Below, one piece after another: positions 26,302-34,119 of a stretch of 53,627 nt of DNA. Below the pieces are notes generated by a model. That model was not told where the DNA came from. It was given only the letters and a program-made list of their open reading frames with translations, and ran no database searches. This stretch comes from Clostridium sp. UBA3947 (lineage in GTDB: Bacteria; Bacillota; Clostridia; Clostridiales; Clostridiaceae). Where the stretch lies: NCBI GenBank assembly GCA_002385545.1, contig DGDR01000066.1:1-53627 (forward strand), written 5' to 3'. Each line of letters begins with the position of its first letter. The first letter of the stretch is position 1. Position numbers and translations under genes: made by a program.

Positions 26302-26322
26302 CTTATGTATTATTAAGTCTAA
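26286..26322. repeat. Inverted repeat flanking the -35 of the CheX-like gene (candidate operator)
   Basis: TTAGACTT (26286-26293) and AAGTCTAA (26315-26322) form a perfect 8-bp inverted repeat with a 21-base gap that contains the -35 box. The placement suits a repressor site, but no regulator is identified. Confidence 0.45.
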
Positions 26323-26326
26323 ATAT

Positions 26327-26358
26327 AACGCCTAGGTAAAAATCTCTACCCAGGCGTT
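26327..26358 (-). terminator. Probable terminator after the SPFH zinc-ribbon operon
   Basis: AACGCCTAGGTA (26327-26338) pairs with TACCCAGGCGTT (26347-26358) in a 12-bp stem with one G-T pair and an 8-base loop. It lies 10 bases past the SPFH gene stop. The following T tract is poor (ATATTTAG), so termination may be inefficient and read toward the CheX-like gene. Confidence 0.6.
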
Positions 26359-26368
26359 TATTATTGCT

Positions 26369-27850
26369 CTATATTTTATTTTCTGCACCACATTCAGGAC
26401 AGAACTTAAAGGGTTGAGTACCTTCGTAGCCGCATGTCTCACATTTGCTATCTAAAGGCTTTGGTGACCCACATTCCATACAGAACTTGCCAGTATTTTC
26501 AGTGCCACATTTAACACATTTCCAACCATTTGTATTTTGCACTGGTGCTGGAGCTTGATTTCCACATTCTATACAGAACTTGCCCCTATTCTCTGTACCA
26601 CATTGCTCACATTTCCATCCATCATCGGAGGCATTAGCAGCTGGTACTACTGGGCTTGTAGCTGTATCTGTTGTTGGTGTCTCAAAAGCTGGTTGCTCCT
26701 GTGGAATATTTTCCTCTGCTTGAGGTTCTACGTTAGCATCCATAGCAGGATTTGCTTGGTTAGGAACCTGTGGCTGTGTAAAGCCAAATTGTGGTGTAAA
26801 ACCAGCTTGCTGGTTAAAACCATACTGTGGTACTTGCATTTGCTGCTGACCATAACTAAATAAACTATGTGTATTAGCGCTAGCCTGCTGAGCAAAATTT
26901 AGATTCATAAAACCAACGTGTGGTCCTGCTGCATTTTGTGCTGCCGCTCTCTTAGCATCCGCATCTGCCTTTGCATTTAAACCAGCTGCCGCAAGAGGAT
27001 TAGCATAATACCTAGAAGTTTGAAATTCCTTAATCTGCTTTTTACTTTCTTCATCAACATCTACAATTTCAATTGAGAAAGCTCCTATAGAAATACCTCT
27101 ACCCTTTACCCACTCTTCTTCAAGCTCCGCATTAACAGCAGCAGTTACTTCATCAGAAAAAATATTTAACTGATCGTATGCTATTCCTTTTAAAGCTACT
27201 TTCGCTAGTGCTCTACTTAATTTACTATGAACATTTGATTTCAGTTCTCCCTCTAATTTTGCATTTCTTCTATATTCTTTAGCTACATTACCGCAAACCT
27301 TACTGTAAAAAATTATTGGGTCGGTGATTTTGTAGCTATATGTTCCATAACACTTAAGATTAACTGTAAAACCAAACTCTGAATCTCTAAAAGGAAGATC
27401 ACCAATGCCAAATTTATTATCCATTACTTCTAGCATATTTATATAATAAACCCTTTGTACTCGATCTATCTGGCCACCACTTTGAATTCTTCCCCAAATA
27501 GTGTTAAAGCTATCTTTTAAGCCTTTAAAGCCTCCTGTCAACAAGGATGGAGCAGTTCCTGTTTTATATATATATCTTCCTGTAGTTTGAGCCTGACTAT
27601 CTCCTACACAAAAGTCAATAATCTTACCATCTTCAACTATTATCATACATTGTCCATCTGCAACAGCAATTACAGAACCATCAGTGATAACATTGTCATC
27701 ACCTCTATTGGTTCCTCCTTCAAAAATGCTTTTTCTACCTCTTACTACAAGAAGATCAGTATCGGCAAATGAAGGACATTCTATATACTCCTTATACTGA
27801 TCCCTTAAAGTACCTCCTATTGCATTTTTAGCTGCTTTTATTAATCCCAT
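26369..27850 (-). CDS. SPFH-domain protein with three C-terminal zinc ribbons (YdjI-like)
   Basis: The chosen product has 493 residues. Residues about 1-290 are an SPFH (stomatin/flotillin-like) domain of the virion-core/YdjI type, without a membrane segment. A Gln/Pro/Asn-rich, probably disordered linker (about 310-410) follows. The tail has three four-cysteine ribbons: CEQCGTENRGKFCIECG, CVKCGTENTGKFCMECG and CETCGYEGTQPFKFCPECG. In B. subtilis YdjI acts with the membrane proteins YdjG/YdjH and a PspA homologue; here two zinc-ribbon membrane proteins precede it, but no PspA gene is visible. The start is the second ATG (27850), 7 bases after GGAGG; the first lies too close to it. The precise role is unknown. 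Confidence 0.85.
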   Translation of the reverse strand: MGLIKAAKNAIGGTLRDQYKEYIECPSFADTDLLVVRGRKSIFEGGTNRGDDNVITDGSVIAVADGQCMIIVEDGKIIDFCVGDSQAQTTGRYIYKTGTAPSLLTGGFKGLKDSFNTIWGRIQSGGQIDRVQRVYYINMLEVMDNKFGIGDLPFRDSEFGFTVNLKCYGTYSYKITDPIIFYSKVCGNVAKEYRRNAKLEGELKSNVHSKLSRALAKVALKGIAYDQLNIFSDEVTAAVNAELEEEWVKGRGISIGAFSIEIVDVDEESKKQIKEFQTSRYYANPLAAAGLNAKADADAKRAAAQNAAGPHVGFMNLNFAQQASANTHSLFSYGQQQMQVPQYGFNQQAGFTPQFGFTQPQVPNQANPAMDANVEPQAEENIPQEQPAFETPTTDTATSPVVPAANASDDGWKCEQCGTENRGKFCIECGNQAPAPVQNTNGWKCVKCGTENTGKFCMECGSPKPLDSKCETCGYEGTQPFKFCPECGAENKI

Positions 27851-27862
27851 ATTCATACCTCC

Positions 27863-28564
27863 CTAAATTTTTCTTATATAATTGGAAATTCTCCAAACCT
27901 TTTCTATATTTCGAACAAATATCGTACCACAGTACTCACAAGTAGTACTGGTTGTTTCCAAAGGTGCTCCACAATGATTGCAACGAAGCCCAAAAGTTTT
28001 AATATCTAAATCCTTAAAAACATATGTACAATGCACCTCATACTTGGATTGAATTTTTTTATGTTCTGTATATTCTAAAGCTACCTGATAACGTACGGTG
28101 GCATATTCTAGGGTTTTTACATATCCCGAAATCGCTATGGCATGGAATTTAATATCATCAATCTTTCTTCTTTTGCCAGATGCTTTAAGATCATTTATCT
28201 CTGACTTAATGGATTCTATTACGGTACTTGTACACATTTTCCTTATAGTTGATAATTCCTTTAAACTTTCCAAACAGTTCAGGTACGTCGTTAAAAATTT
28301 TTTCACCATTTCCTCTAAGGTATTGCTATGAAAGTCAGGAAAATCTTTTTCAATTCTAGGTTGATAAATCCTATTCGCATTTGTAATAGAATAAGGAGTA
28401 TTATCTGCTTCCTCTTGAACTTTCGCTAAACCTTCCATAATATTCACAGTGCCAAATACCTCTTTAGAAAAAGTCCTTATTTTCTTTCTAATTTTGTAAT
28501 AAAGTATAAAACTAGCAACACCAATTACTCCTACAATTCCCAAAAATACATATAAGCCTTTCAT
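27863..28564 (-). CDS. Membrane-anchored protein with C-terminal zinc ribbon
   Basis: This 233-residue protein has one N-terminal membrane helix (about 4-22) with the rest predicted cytoplasmic. The middle part (about 70-190) has the length and alternation of an NTF2/Tim44-like domain, although no diagnostic motif is seen. The C-terminus has CNHCGAPLETTSTTCEYCG, a four-cysteine zinc ribbon close in form to the one in the upstream gene product. GGGGTAG lies before the ATG. It is the middle gene of three, 12 bases upstream of the SPFH gene. I do not recognise a named family; it is most likely a membrane partner of the SPFH protein. Confidence 0.75.
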   Translation of the reverse strand: MKGLYVFLGIVGVIGVASFILYYKIRKKIRTFSKEVFGTVNIMEGLAKVQEEADNTPYSITNANRIYQPRIEKDFPDFHSNTLEEMVKKFLTTYLNCLESLKELSTIRKMCTSTVIESIKSEINDLKASGKRRKIDDIKFHAIAISGYVKTLEYATVRYQVALEYTEHKKIQSKYEVHCTYVFKDLDIKTFGLRCNHCGAPLETTSTTCEYCGTIFVRNIEKVWRISNYIRKI

Positions 28565-28593
28565 TTCTACCCCCTATTGCATGTCTAGGTTGC

Positions 28594-28612
28594 AAGGGGG
28601 ATTGCCCCCCTT
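28594..28612 (-). repeat. GC-rich intercistronic hairpin
   Basis: AAGGGGG (28594-28600) pairs with CCCCCTT (28606-28612), directly after the upstream stop codon, with a 5-base loop. No T tract follows on the minus strand. It may adjust expression between the first and second genes of the zinc-ribbon operon. Confidence 0.5.
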
Positions 28613-29658
28613 TAGTTGTTATCTCTTTTTTGTATAAACACTCCTCCAGGTCCAATATGAGTACCTTGCTTAATGCAATCAAGGTCACTTAATACCCAAT
28701 CGTGTTCTCCAGTTGTAATGATGCTGTCACAATATTCACATTTTCCAGCACTGGTGACTTGAACTGGTGCGCCACAATGAGGACATCTAGTAGTATTCAT
28801 GTTACTGCTTGCAGGATCTGTAAGCACTCCTACCTTACGCATAAAGGTTAACAGGTACTTAGCTTTATATCTTATATTTGGATTTCCCTTTACTACTTCT
28901 CGAGTCTCTTCATCAATTATATAGTCATTCATTGCTACCCCTAAATACACTTGAAGATATTCATACTCAGCGTTTCTTTCATATTTATAAAGGTGGTCTT
29001 CATTGATAGATATTCTTTCAACAATATTAATTCTCTTCATTCTAATGTATTCTTGTAGCTGCTTTTCATGCATTTTAAACAATTCTTCTTTTTCAAAGGG
29101 TCTAATCTTAGACCAATCTCTTTCGGTCCAAGCTTCCTGAAGGGTTATAAAGACCTCTTGTGCCCATGATAAGAACTTTTCTGCAGAGAACAGCGGGTCA
29201 GTTTTTGTTATGGCATCCATTATTTTTTGTGTATTATCCGGTACATACAGATTCTTAGGTGACATATATACAATATTATTAGTGGTGCTTGTACCATTTG
29301 TACCTGTATTATCAAGTAATCCTTTCTTTTTTAATACAAAATATAAAATTACAATAATGGCTAATACTATTAGTGTTCCTGGACCTAATGATCCTCCATA
29401 TCCACCTGAATAACCATCATCATAATACCTATTATTATAGTCGTAGCCGGAATCATCGTAATCATAGGAAGGATCTTCATAATCATTATTATTTCCTACA
29501 TCTACTGCTAACACCTTTATATTGTTAGCCTGGTATTCAATATTTAGTTTACTTAAGCTAACTTCCAGTGACTTTCTTAGAAAACTTGGTTCTAAAACTA
29601 TGCTACAAAAAATAATAAAGACCACAAACAACTTTAAGGGTTTTCTTAACTTAACCAT
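28612..29658 (-). CDS. Membrane protein with Tim44-like domain and zinc ribbon (YdjG-like)
   Basis: The chosen product has 348 residues. A signal-like N-terminus (KLRKPLKLFVVFIIFCSIVL) precedes an external segment very rich in Asp, Tyr, Asn and Gly (about 57-88), then a membrane helix (GTLIVLAIIVILYFVLKKKG, about 94-113). The cytoplasmic part has a Tim44-like domain (FLSWAQEVFITLQEAWTERD, IRPFEKEELFKMHEKQLQEY) and a zinc ribbon CPHCGAPVQVTSAGKCEYC near 300. The start at 29658 follows GGGAGG by 7 bases; earlier in-frame starts overlap it. It is the promoter-proximal gene of the trio. By analogy with B. subtilis YdjG it would anchor a membrane-associated complex with the SPFH protein. Confidence 0.8.
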   Translation of the reverse strand: MVKLRKPLKLFVVFIIFCSIVLEPSFLRKSLEVSLSKLNIEYQANNIKVLAVDVGNNNDYEDPSYDYDDSGYDYNNRYYDDGYSGGYGGSLGPGTLIVLAIIVILYFVLKKKGLLDNTGTNGTSTTNNIVYMSPKNLYVPDNTQKIMDAITKTDPLFSAEKFLSWAQEVFITLQEAWTERDWSKIRPFEKEELFKMHEKQLQEYIRMKRINIVERISINEDHLYKYERNAEYEYLQVYLGVAMNDYIIDEETREVVKGNPNIRYKAKYLLTFMRKVGVLTDPASSNMNTTRCPHCGAPVQVTSAGKCEYCDSIITTGEHDWVLSDLDCIKQGTHIGPGGVFIQKRDNN

Positions 29659-29711
29659 CCCCATTCCTCCCAACATCAATGCTAAATTGTACTTGAATAG
29701 CCATTTATTAA

Positions 29712-29741
29712 ATTATATCAAAAAATATGCCTAAATACCAA
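29712..29741 (-). promoter_or_regulatory. Promoter of the zinc-ribbon/SPFH operon
   Basis: Minus-strand -35 TTGGTA (29736-29741), 18-bp spacer, -10 TATAAT (29712-29717), giving a leader of about 45 bases before the ATG at 29658. Confidence 0.65.
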
Positions 29742-29753
29742 GATTTTTTATCC

Positions 29754-29795
29754 AAAAAAAAGCCGTAAGAAAATTCTAATTTCCTACGGTTTTTC
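29754..29795. terminator. Terminator of metY
   Basis: CCGTAAGAAA (29763-29772) pairs with TTTCCTACGG (29780-29789) with one mismatch or wobble. A/T runs lie on both sides (A run 29754-29760, T run 29790-29794), so the minus-strand metY transcript ends in a T tract. Confidence 0.82.
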
Positions 29796-29810
29796 TATAT
29801 TTACTAGATT

Positions 29811-31100
29811 TTATTTTGTAGCCTTTTCCAAAGCTTGATCTAAATCAGCAATCAGATCTTCTGCATCTTCTATTCCGATTGACAATCTTATCATGTCAGG
29901 GCTTACTCCTGCCTGCAATTGCTCCTCTTCAGTTAATTGTGCATGAGTTGTGCTAGCTGGGTGTATTACTAAAGATTTTGCATCAGCTACATTTGCTAAT
30001 AGTGAGAACAACTCTAAACTATTAATAAATTTCTTTCCAGCCTCTAAACCACCCTTAATTCCAAAAGTAAATATGGAACCAGCTCCCTTTGGAAGGTATT
30101 TTTCTGCTAATTTCTTATACTTGTTACCTTCAAGTTCTGGATAGTTTACCCAAGCTACAGAAGGATGATTATTTAAGAAATTAACAATCTTTCTAGTATT
30201 AGAAACATGTCTTTCAACTCTTAATGACAAGGTTTCTAGACCTTGAAGCAATAAGAAGCTGTTAAATGGACTTAGGGATGCTCCTGTATCTCTTAATAGC
30301 TGTACTCTAGCTTTTACAATATAAGCTAAAGGTCCAAGTGCTTCATAATATTTAAGTCCATGATAGCTAGGATCAGGTTCAGTGAAGCCTGGGAATCTTC
30401 CACTTTCAGCCCAGTTAAATTTACCTGCATCAACAATAACACCGCCTAAGGTTGTTCCATGTCCACCTATAAACTTTGTGGCAGAATGAACAACTATATC
30501 TGCTCCAAATTCAATAGGTCTAATTAAATATGGGGTACCAAAGGTGTTATCGACTATCAAAGGAATTCCATTTTCATGGGCAATATTTGCTACCTTTTCA
30601 ATGTCTACAAGATTTATTCCTGGATTTCCTATAGTTTCTATATAGATAGCCTTTGTTTTATCTGTTATAGCATTTCTAAAGTTTTCTGGATCGTCTGGAT
30701 TAACAAATATTGTTTTTATACCTAACTTAGGAAGAGTATTTGAAAACAAATTGTATGTGCCACCATAAAGAGTACTAGCAGCAACTATTTCATCCCCAGT
30801 ACCTGCAATATTTAATATTGAATAAGTTATTGCTGCAGACCCAGAGCTAACAGCTAAGGCTCCTACTCCTCCTTCTAATGCTGCAATTCTTTGCTCAAAT
30901 ACATCAGTAGTAGGATTCATAATTCTTGTATATATGTTTCCACTTTCCTTCAAACTAAATAAGTTCGCTGCATGATCACCGTCATTAAAAACATAAGATG
31001 TAGTTTGATAAATAGGCACTGCCCTTGAACCTGTAGTTGGATCAGGTTTCTGCCCTGCATGTACTTGTAATGTGTCAAATTTGTACTTTCTTTCTGTCAT
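29811..31100 (-). CDS. metY: O-acetylhomoserine sulfhydrylase
   Basis: This PLP enzyme makes homocysteine (or methionine, with methanethiol) from O-acetylhomoserine and sulfide. The 429-residue product has the Cys/Met-metabolism PLP fold: YTRIMNPTTDVFEQRIA near 57, SSGSAAITYS near 85, and the Schiff-base lysine K209 in VHSATKFIGGHGT. The longer length, about 430 rather than 380, favours the MetY/Cys-Met sulfhydrylase branch over MetB/MetC. AAGGAGG is upstream of the ATG. It is monocistronic, preceded by a SAM-I riboswitch about 330 bases upstream, so it should be switched off when S-adenosylmethionine is plentiful. Confidence 0.95.
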   Translation of the reverse strand: MTERKYKFDTLQVHAGQKPDPTTGSRAVPIYQTTSYVFNDGDHAANLFSLKESGNIYTRIMNPTTDVFEQRIAALEGGVGALAVSSGSAAITYSILNIAGTGDEIVAASTLYGGTYNLFSNTLPKLGIKTIFVNPDDPENFRNAITDKTKAIYIETIGNPGINLVDIEKVANIAHENGIPLIVDNTFGTPYLIRPIEFGADIVVHSATKFIGGHGTTLGGVIVDAGKFNWAESGRFPGFTEPDPSYHGLKYYEALGPLAYIVKARVQLLRDTGASLSPFNSFLLLQGLETLSLRVERHVSNTRKIVNFLNNHPSVAWVNYPELEGNKYKKLAEKYLPKGAGSIFTFGIKGGLEAGKKFINSLELFSLLANVADAKSLVIHPASTTHAQLTEEEQLQAGVSPDMIRLSIGIEDAEDLIADLDQALEKATK

Positions 31101-31430
31101 AATTAATCCTCCTTTATTATTCTTTATATAAATTATAGTTTAAACAAAAGTTTATGTAGTAATTTAAATATTATTATTCTTATCAATTTCATATGAATTT
31201 TTATATTAAATATGGCAGCCTTGTGGCTTGTCTTTTTTATTGCTAAACCAGTGAAGCTAGTGCTCTACCAAGTATCACTATAGACTAATTTTTGCTCCTT
31301 GCTATGCTAATTTATAATTGAATTATACTTGACTTTTTGAACAAGGTGTTAATACATAAAACAGATAGTTGGTTATAATTTTTTTTATAACAGTTTCTTC
31401 TTATAAGCTCATAATTGAATTCCTTTTATC
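31101..31430 (-). other. 330-bp leader between SAM riboswitch terminator and metY, no gene
   Basis: No open reading frame or known RNA is recognisable here. An AT hairpin GTTATAA-T6-TTATAAC is at 31372-31391. A possible second minus-strand promoter (-35 TTAACA 31347-31352, 19-bp spacer, -10 TATAAT 31322-31327) would bypass the riboswitch. A short AGCC/GGCT hairpin lies near 31218-31229. Confidence 0.4.
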
Positions 31431-31584
31431 AAAAGTAAAAGTCTCTTTCAATGAAAGAGACTTAATTATCAAGGTTCTCTCTCATCTCTCAGCTTCCGCT
31501 GTAGGAATTAGCACCATGCATTTTATAACATATGCTGGTTGCTGGGCTTCATAGGGCCTATCCCTCCACCTCTCTAGATAAGAA
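31431..31584 (-). ncRNA. SAM-I riboswitch (S-box) of metY with terminator
   Basis: On the minus strand the conserved S-box elements are in order: CTTATCTAGAGAGGTGGAGG, then GGCCCTATGAAGCCC, CAGCAACC, GGTGCTAATTCC, and the closing AGATGAGAGAG. These are followed by the intrinsic terminator: a 9-bp stem GTCTCTTTC/GAAAGAGAC (31441-31461) and TTTTACTTTT. Known mechanism: SAM binding stabilises the aptamer, frees the terminator and stops transcription of the methionine gene downstream. Confidence 0.96.
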
Positions 31585-31630
31585 TTTTACTTTATCGTAC
31601 TATTTCGCTATGTTTTATATTGTTTTTATA

Positions 31631-31659
31631 AATATACCATCCTTAGCTATTCCTGTCAA
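31631..31659 (-). promoter_or_regulatory. Promoter of the SAM riboswitch-metY transcript
   Basis: Minus-strand -35 TTGACA (31654-31659), 17-bp spacer, -10 TATATT (31631-31636), with the aptamer starting about 45 bases downstream. Confidence 0.8.
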
Positions 31660-31827
31660 CAAGATTTCGTAATTTTTCACAGCAAGAATTTGATAATTAA
31701 TCATGACTCTAATCGAGCAATTTCTTTCAAGTTATTACAGTAACAAAATTTAAGAAAATAAATAGTTTAATAGTATAGTAGTACTTTATGACTTGTGGTT
31801 ATCAATGGAAGAAAGGCAGGTTAAACA

Positions 31828-32811
31828 ATGAATTACGAGGTAACGGATTGCATAGATGCTGGTACTGAATTTTGTCCCTGCCACTTGGCAGAAGTTGGTC
31901 AATGCATATTATGTTCGCAACTATCCGGTAAAACCTTTTGCGATTGCATAAATTGGAAGGGTGTTTGCATATATCAGGAATATGTTTGGAATGGACAAAA
32001 AGCTAAAAGTCAGAGAAAAACATATTTTTGCAAGGTGTTAGAAAAGAAGGTACTTGAGGATAAATTAATGATTTTCACATTGCTTACTACTCATAAAATA
32101 GCTCAAGACTTAATGCATCCAGGTAGCTATATTTTTATGAGAAGTCCCAAAACAACCCAATTCTATGACGCGCCTATTTCAATTATGGATGTGAATACAG
32201 AGGAAAATTGGATAAAGGTAGCTATAGAGATTAAAGGTATTAAAACTAAAACTATTAATACTGTTCAAGAAAATGAAAGTATGCTTATAAGAGCTCCCTT
32301 TTGGAATGGAATCTTTGGTTTAAAAAATATCTATACAGCAAGGGACGGAGTTTCATTAATTATAGCCAGAGGTATAGGTCAAGCTCCTATGGTTCCAGTA
32401 CTAAAAAAGCTATATTCAAATGGCAATAAATTAATTGTAGTGTTGGATAATGCTAATTATAAAAATACATTTGTACAGGAATATTTAACTCAATATGATT
32501 GCAAGGTAATTAATTGCAATACCTTAAAAAATGGCGAGTTAACAGAGGAAGTTAAAAAAATAATTGATAAAGCCATAGATGAAGATAAAGTTAACCTTGT
32601 TCATTGCGATGGTGCAGATATTTTAAATTTAAAGATAGTAGAATATGTGAATAATAGAGTAAAAACTTCAAGCTGTAATAATGCAAAGATGTGTTGCGGA
32701 GAAGGAGTTTGCGGAAGCTGTAGTGCACGATACAAAGGACAAGTAGTTAAACGTCTATGTAAAATTCAAACTGAACCTATAAAATTATTCGAGGGGAGAA
32801 GGTTAATATGA
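31828..32811 (+). CDS. PyrK-like FAD/NAD-binding electron-transfer protein with extra N-terminal cysteines
   Basis: The 327-residue product resembles the electron-transfer subunit of dihydroorotate dehydrogenase and sulfide dehydrogenase. Residues about 62-160 form a ferredoxin-reductase-like FAD barrel, 170-270 an NAD-binding part (LIIARGIGQAPMVPVLKKL), and the end holds a PyrK-type [2Fe-2S] motif with C290, C295, C298 and C311. An unusual N-terminal segment has eight cysteines in 40 residues (C8, C16, C18, C26, C29, C38, C40, C47), enough for one or more further metal centres. It overlaps the next gene by 4 bases (ATGA). No pyrD is adjacent, so a role in pyrimidine synthesis is unlikely. 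The physiological donor and acceptor are unknown. Confidence 0.82.
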   Translation: MNYEVTDCIDAGTEFCPCHLAEVGQCILCSQLSGKTFCDCINWKGVCIYQEYVWNGQKAKSQRKTYFCKVLEKKVLEDKLMIFTLLTTHKIAQDLMHPGSYIFMRSPKTTQFYDAPISIMDVNTEENWIKVAIEIKGIKTKTINTVQENESMLIRAPFWNGIFGLKNIYTARDGVSLIIARGIGQAPMVPVLKKLYSNGNKLIVVLDNANYKNTFVQEYLTQYDCKVINCNTLKNGELTEEVKKIIDKAIDEDKVNLVHCDGADILNLKIVEYVNNRVKTSSCNNAKMCCGEGVCGSCSARYKGQVVKRLCKIQTEPIKLFEGRRLI

Positions 32812-34085
32812 AGGTTATTATTATTGGAGGAGGTTGGGCAGGCTGTGCCGCCGCAATCACTGCAAAAAAAGCTGGTGCTGATGTTACTCTATTTGAAAAA
32901 ACAGATATGCTACTTGGCTTAGGTAATGTTGGCGGCATTATGCGAAATAACGGTAGATTTACTGCCTCTGAAGAGTTAATAGCTATCGGTGCTGGAGATT
33001 TAATAAATATAACAGATAAATTAAGTAGGCATAAAAATATAGAATTTCCAGGTCATAAGCATGCTTGGCTTTATGATGTTAATAAAGTAGAAAAAGCAGT
33101 AACAGATTATTTGAAGGAAATTGGAGTAAATATCCGACTAGTATCAAGAGTAGTAGATGTAGAAAAATCCGGAAGAAAAATAACAGGAGTATATCTATCT
33201 GATGGAAGCTTTTTTGAAGGAGATGTCTTTGTTGAAACTACTGGTTCCACTGGACCAATGGGTAACTGCTTAAGATATGGTAACGGATGCTCTATGTGTG
33301 TATTAAGGTGTCCAGCATTTGGACCTAGAGTAAGTATAAGTGCTAGAGCAGGTATTGATGACCTACAAGGAGAAAGAGAGGATGATATTTTTGGTGCCTT
33401 CAGTGGGTCCTGCAAATTAGCAAAGGATAGCTTGTCTGAGGAAGTAGTTAAGGAATTAGATGAAAAAGGTGTAGTTGTATTAAAGGTGCCTTCAGAGGAT
33501 ATTAACTTAGATAAGCTAAAACTAAAGGTTTGCCAGCAATATGCACTGAAAGAGTTCGCAGAAAATATAATTTTATTAGATACAGGACACGCTAAATTAA
33601 TGACCTCCTATTATCCTCTAAACAAGTTAAGAAAGATTAAGGGACTGGAGCATGCTAAATATGTAGATCCCTATGCTGGCGGAAAAGGAAACTCCATCCG
33701 TTATCTATCTGTAGCTCCTCGTAGTGATGATATGAGGGTAAAAGGTTTGGACAATCTCTTTGTTGGAGGAGAAAAGGCAGGTTTATTTGTAGGTCATACG
33801 GAAGCAATAACCACTGGCTCCCTAGCAGGTCACAATGCAGTTAGATATGCCCTTGGTATACCCTTATTAATTCTACCTAGATCCATAGCCTTAGGAGATT
33901 TAATCACCTATGCAAATTATAAATTATCTACCAAGGAAGGCAGAAGAAATAGATACACCTTTGCTGGCGCAGAGTATTTCAAGAGAATGACGGAGCTTGG
34001 TTTATACACAACAGATGTTGGTACTATAAGAGCAAAGATTCAAAAGCTTAATCTAACAGATGTAATGAATCAAAAATTAGTGTAA
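32808..34085 (+). CDS. TrmFO/GidA-like FAD-dependent oxidoreductase with four-cysteine cluster
   Basis: The 425-residue flavoprotein has an N-terminal dinucleotide-binding motif GGGWAGCAAA (7-16) followed by the FEK ribose-binding acidic residue, and GLDNLFVGGEKAG near 316, the second FAD motif of the GidA/TrmFO group. It is not an ordinary TrmFO: a C154-x6-C161-x2-C164-x3-C168 cluster (NCLRYGNGCSMCVLRCP) looks able to hold an iron-sulfur cluster. The start codon overlaps the stop of the PyrK-like gene, so the two products are probably made in equal amounts and pass electrons NAD(P)H to FAD to Fe-S to this flavin. The substrate is unknown. A strong terminator follows. Confidence 0.8.
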   Translation: MKVIIIGGGWAGCAAAITAKKAGADVTLFEKTDMLLGLGNVGGIMRNNGRFTASEELIAIGAGDLINITDKLSRHKNIEFPGHKHAWLYDVNKVEKAVTDYLKEIGVNIRLVSRVVDVEKSGRKITGVYLSDGSFFEGDVFVETTGSTGPMGNCLRYGNGCSMCVLRCPAFGPRVSISARAGIDDLQGEREDDIFGAFSGSCKLAKDSLSEEVVKELDEKGVVVLKVPSEDINLDKLKLKVCQQYALKEFAENIILLDTGHAKLMTSYYPLNKLRKIKGLEHAKYVDPYAGGKGNSIRYLSVAPRSDDMRVKGLDNLFVGGEKAGLFVGHTEAITTGSLAGHNAVRYALGIPLLILPRSIALGDLITYANYKLSTKEGRRNRYTFAGAEYFKRMTELGLYTTDVGTIRAKIQKLNLTDVMNQKLV

Positions 34086-34091
34086 GATTTT

Positions 34092-34119
34092 AAGAGGAGT
34101 AAAGACTCCTCTTTTTTAT
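34092..34119 (+). terminator. Terminator of the redox operon
   Basis: AAGAGGAGT (34092-34100) pairs perfectly with ACTCCTCTT (34105-34113) with a 4-base loop, followed by TTTTTATTTTTT. It overlaps the stop codon of the convergent carboxypeptidase gene. Confidence 0.92.

Noticed and set aside
31225..31310. tRNA-like D-arm (TGGTAGAGCAC) on the minus strand upstream of metY
   Set aside because: There is no T-arm (no TTCGANTC), no acceptor stem and the anticodon stem has two mismatches; probably chance.
31369..31554. Plus-strand open frame of 61 codons
   Set aside because: It covers the SAM-I riboswitch, whose conserved RNA elements explain the sequence.
31690..31704. FNR-like site TTGATAATTAATCA upstream of the redox operon
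   Set aside because: The half-sites have a five-base rather than four-base centre and the second half is shifted, so it is not a valid FNR/CRP box.
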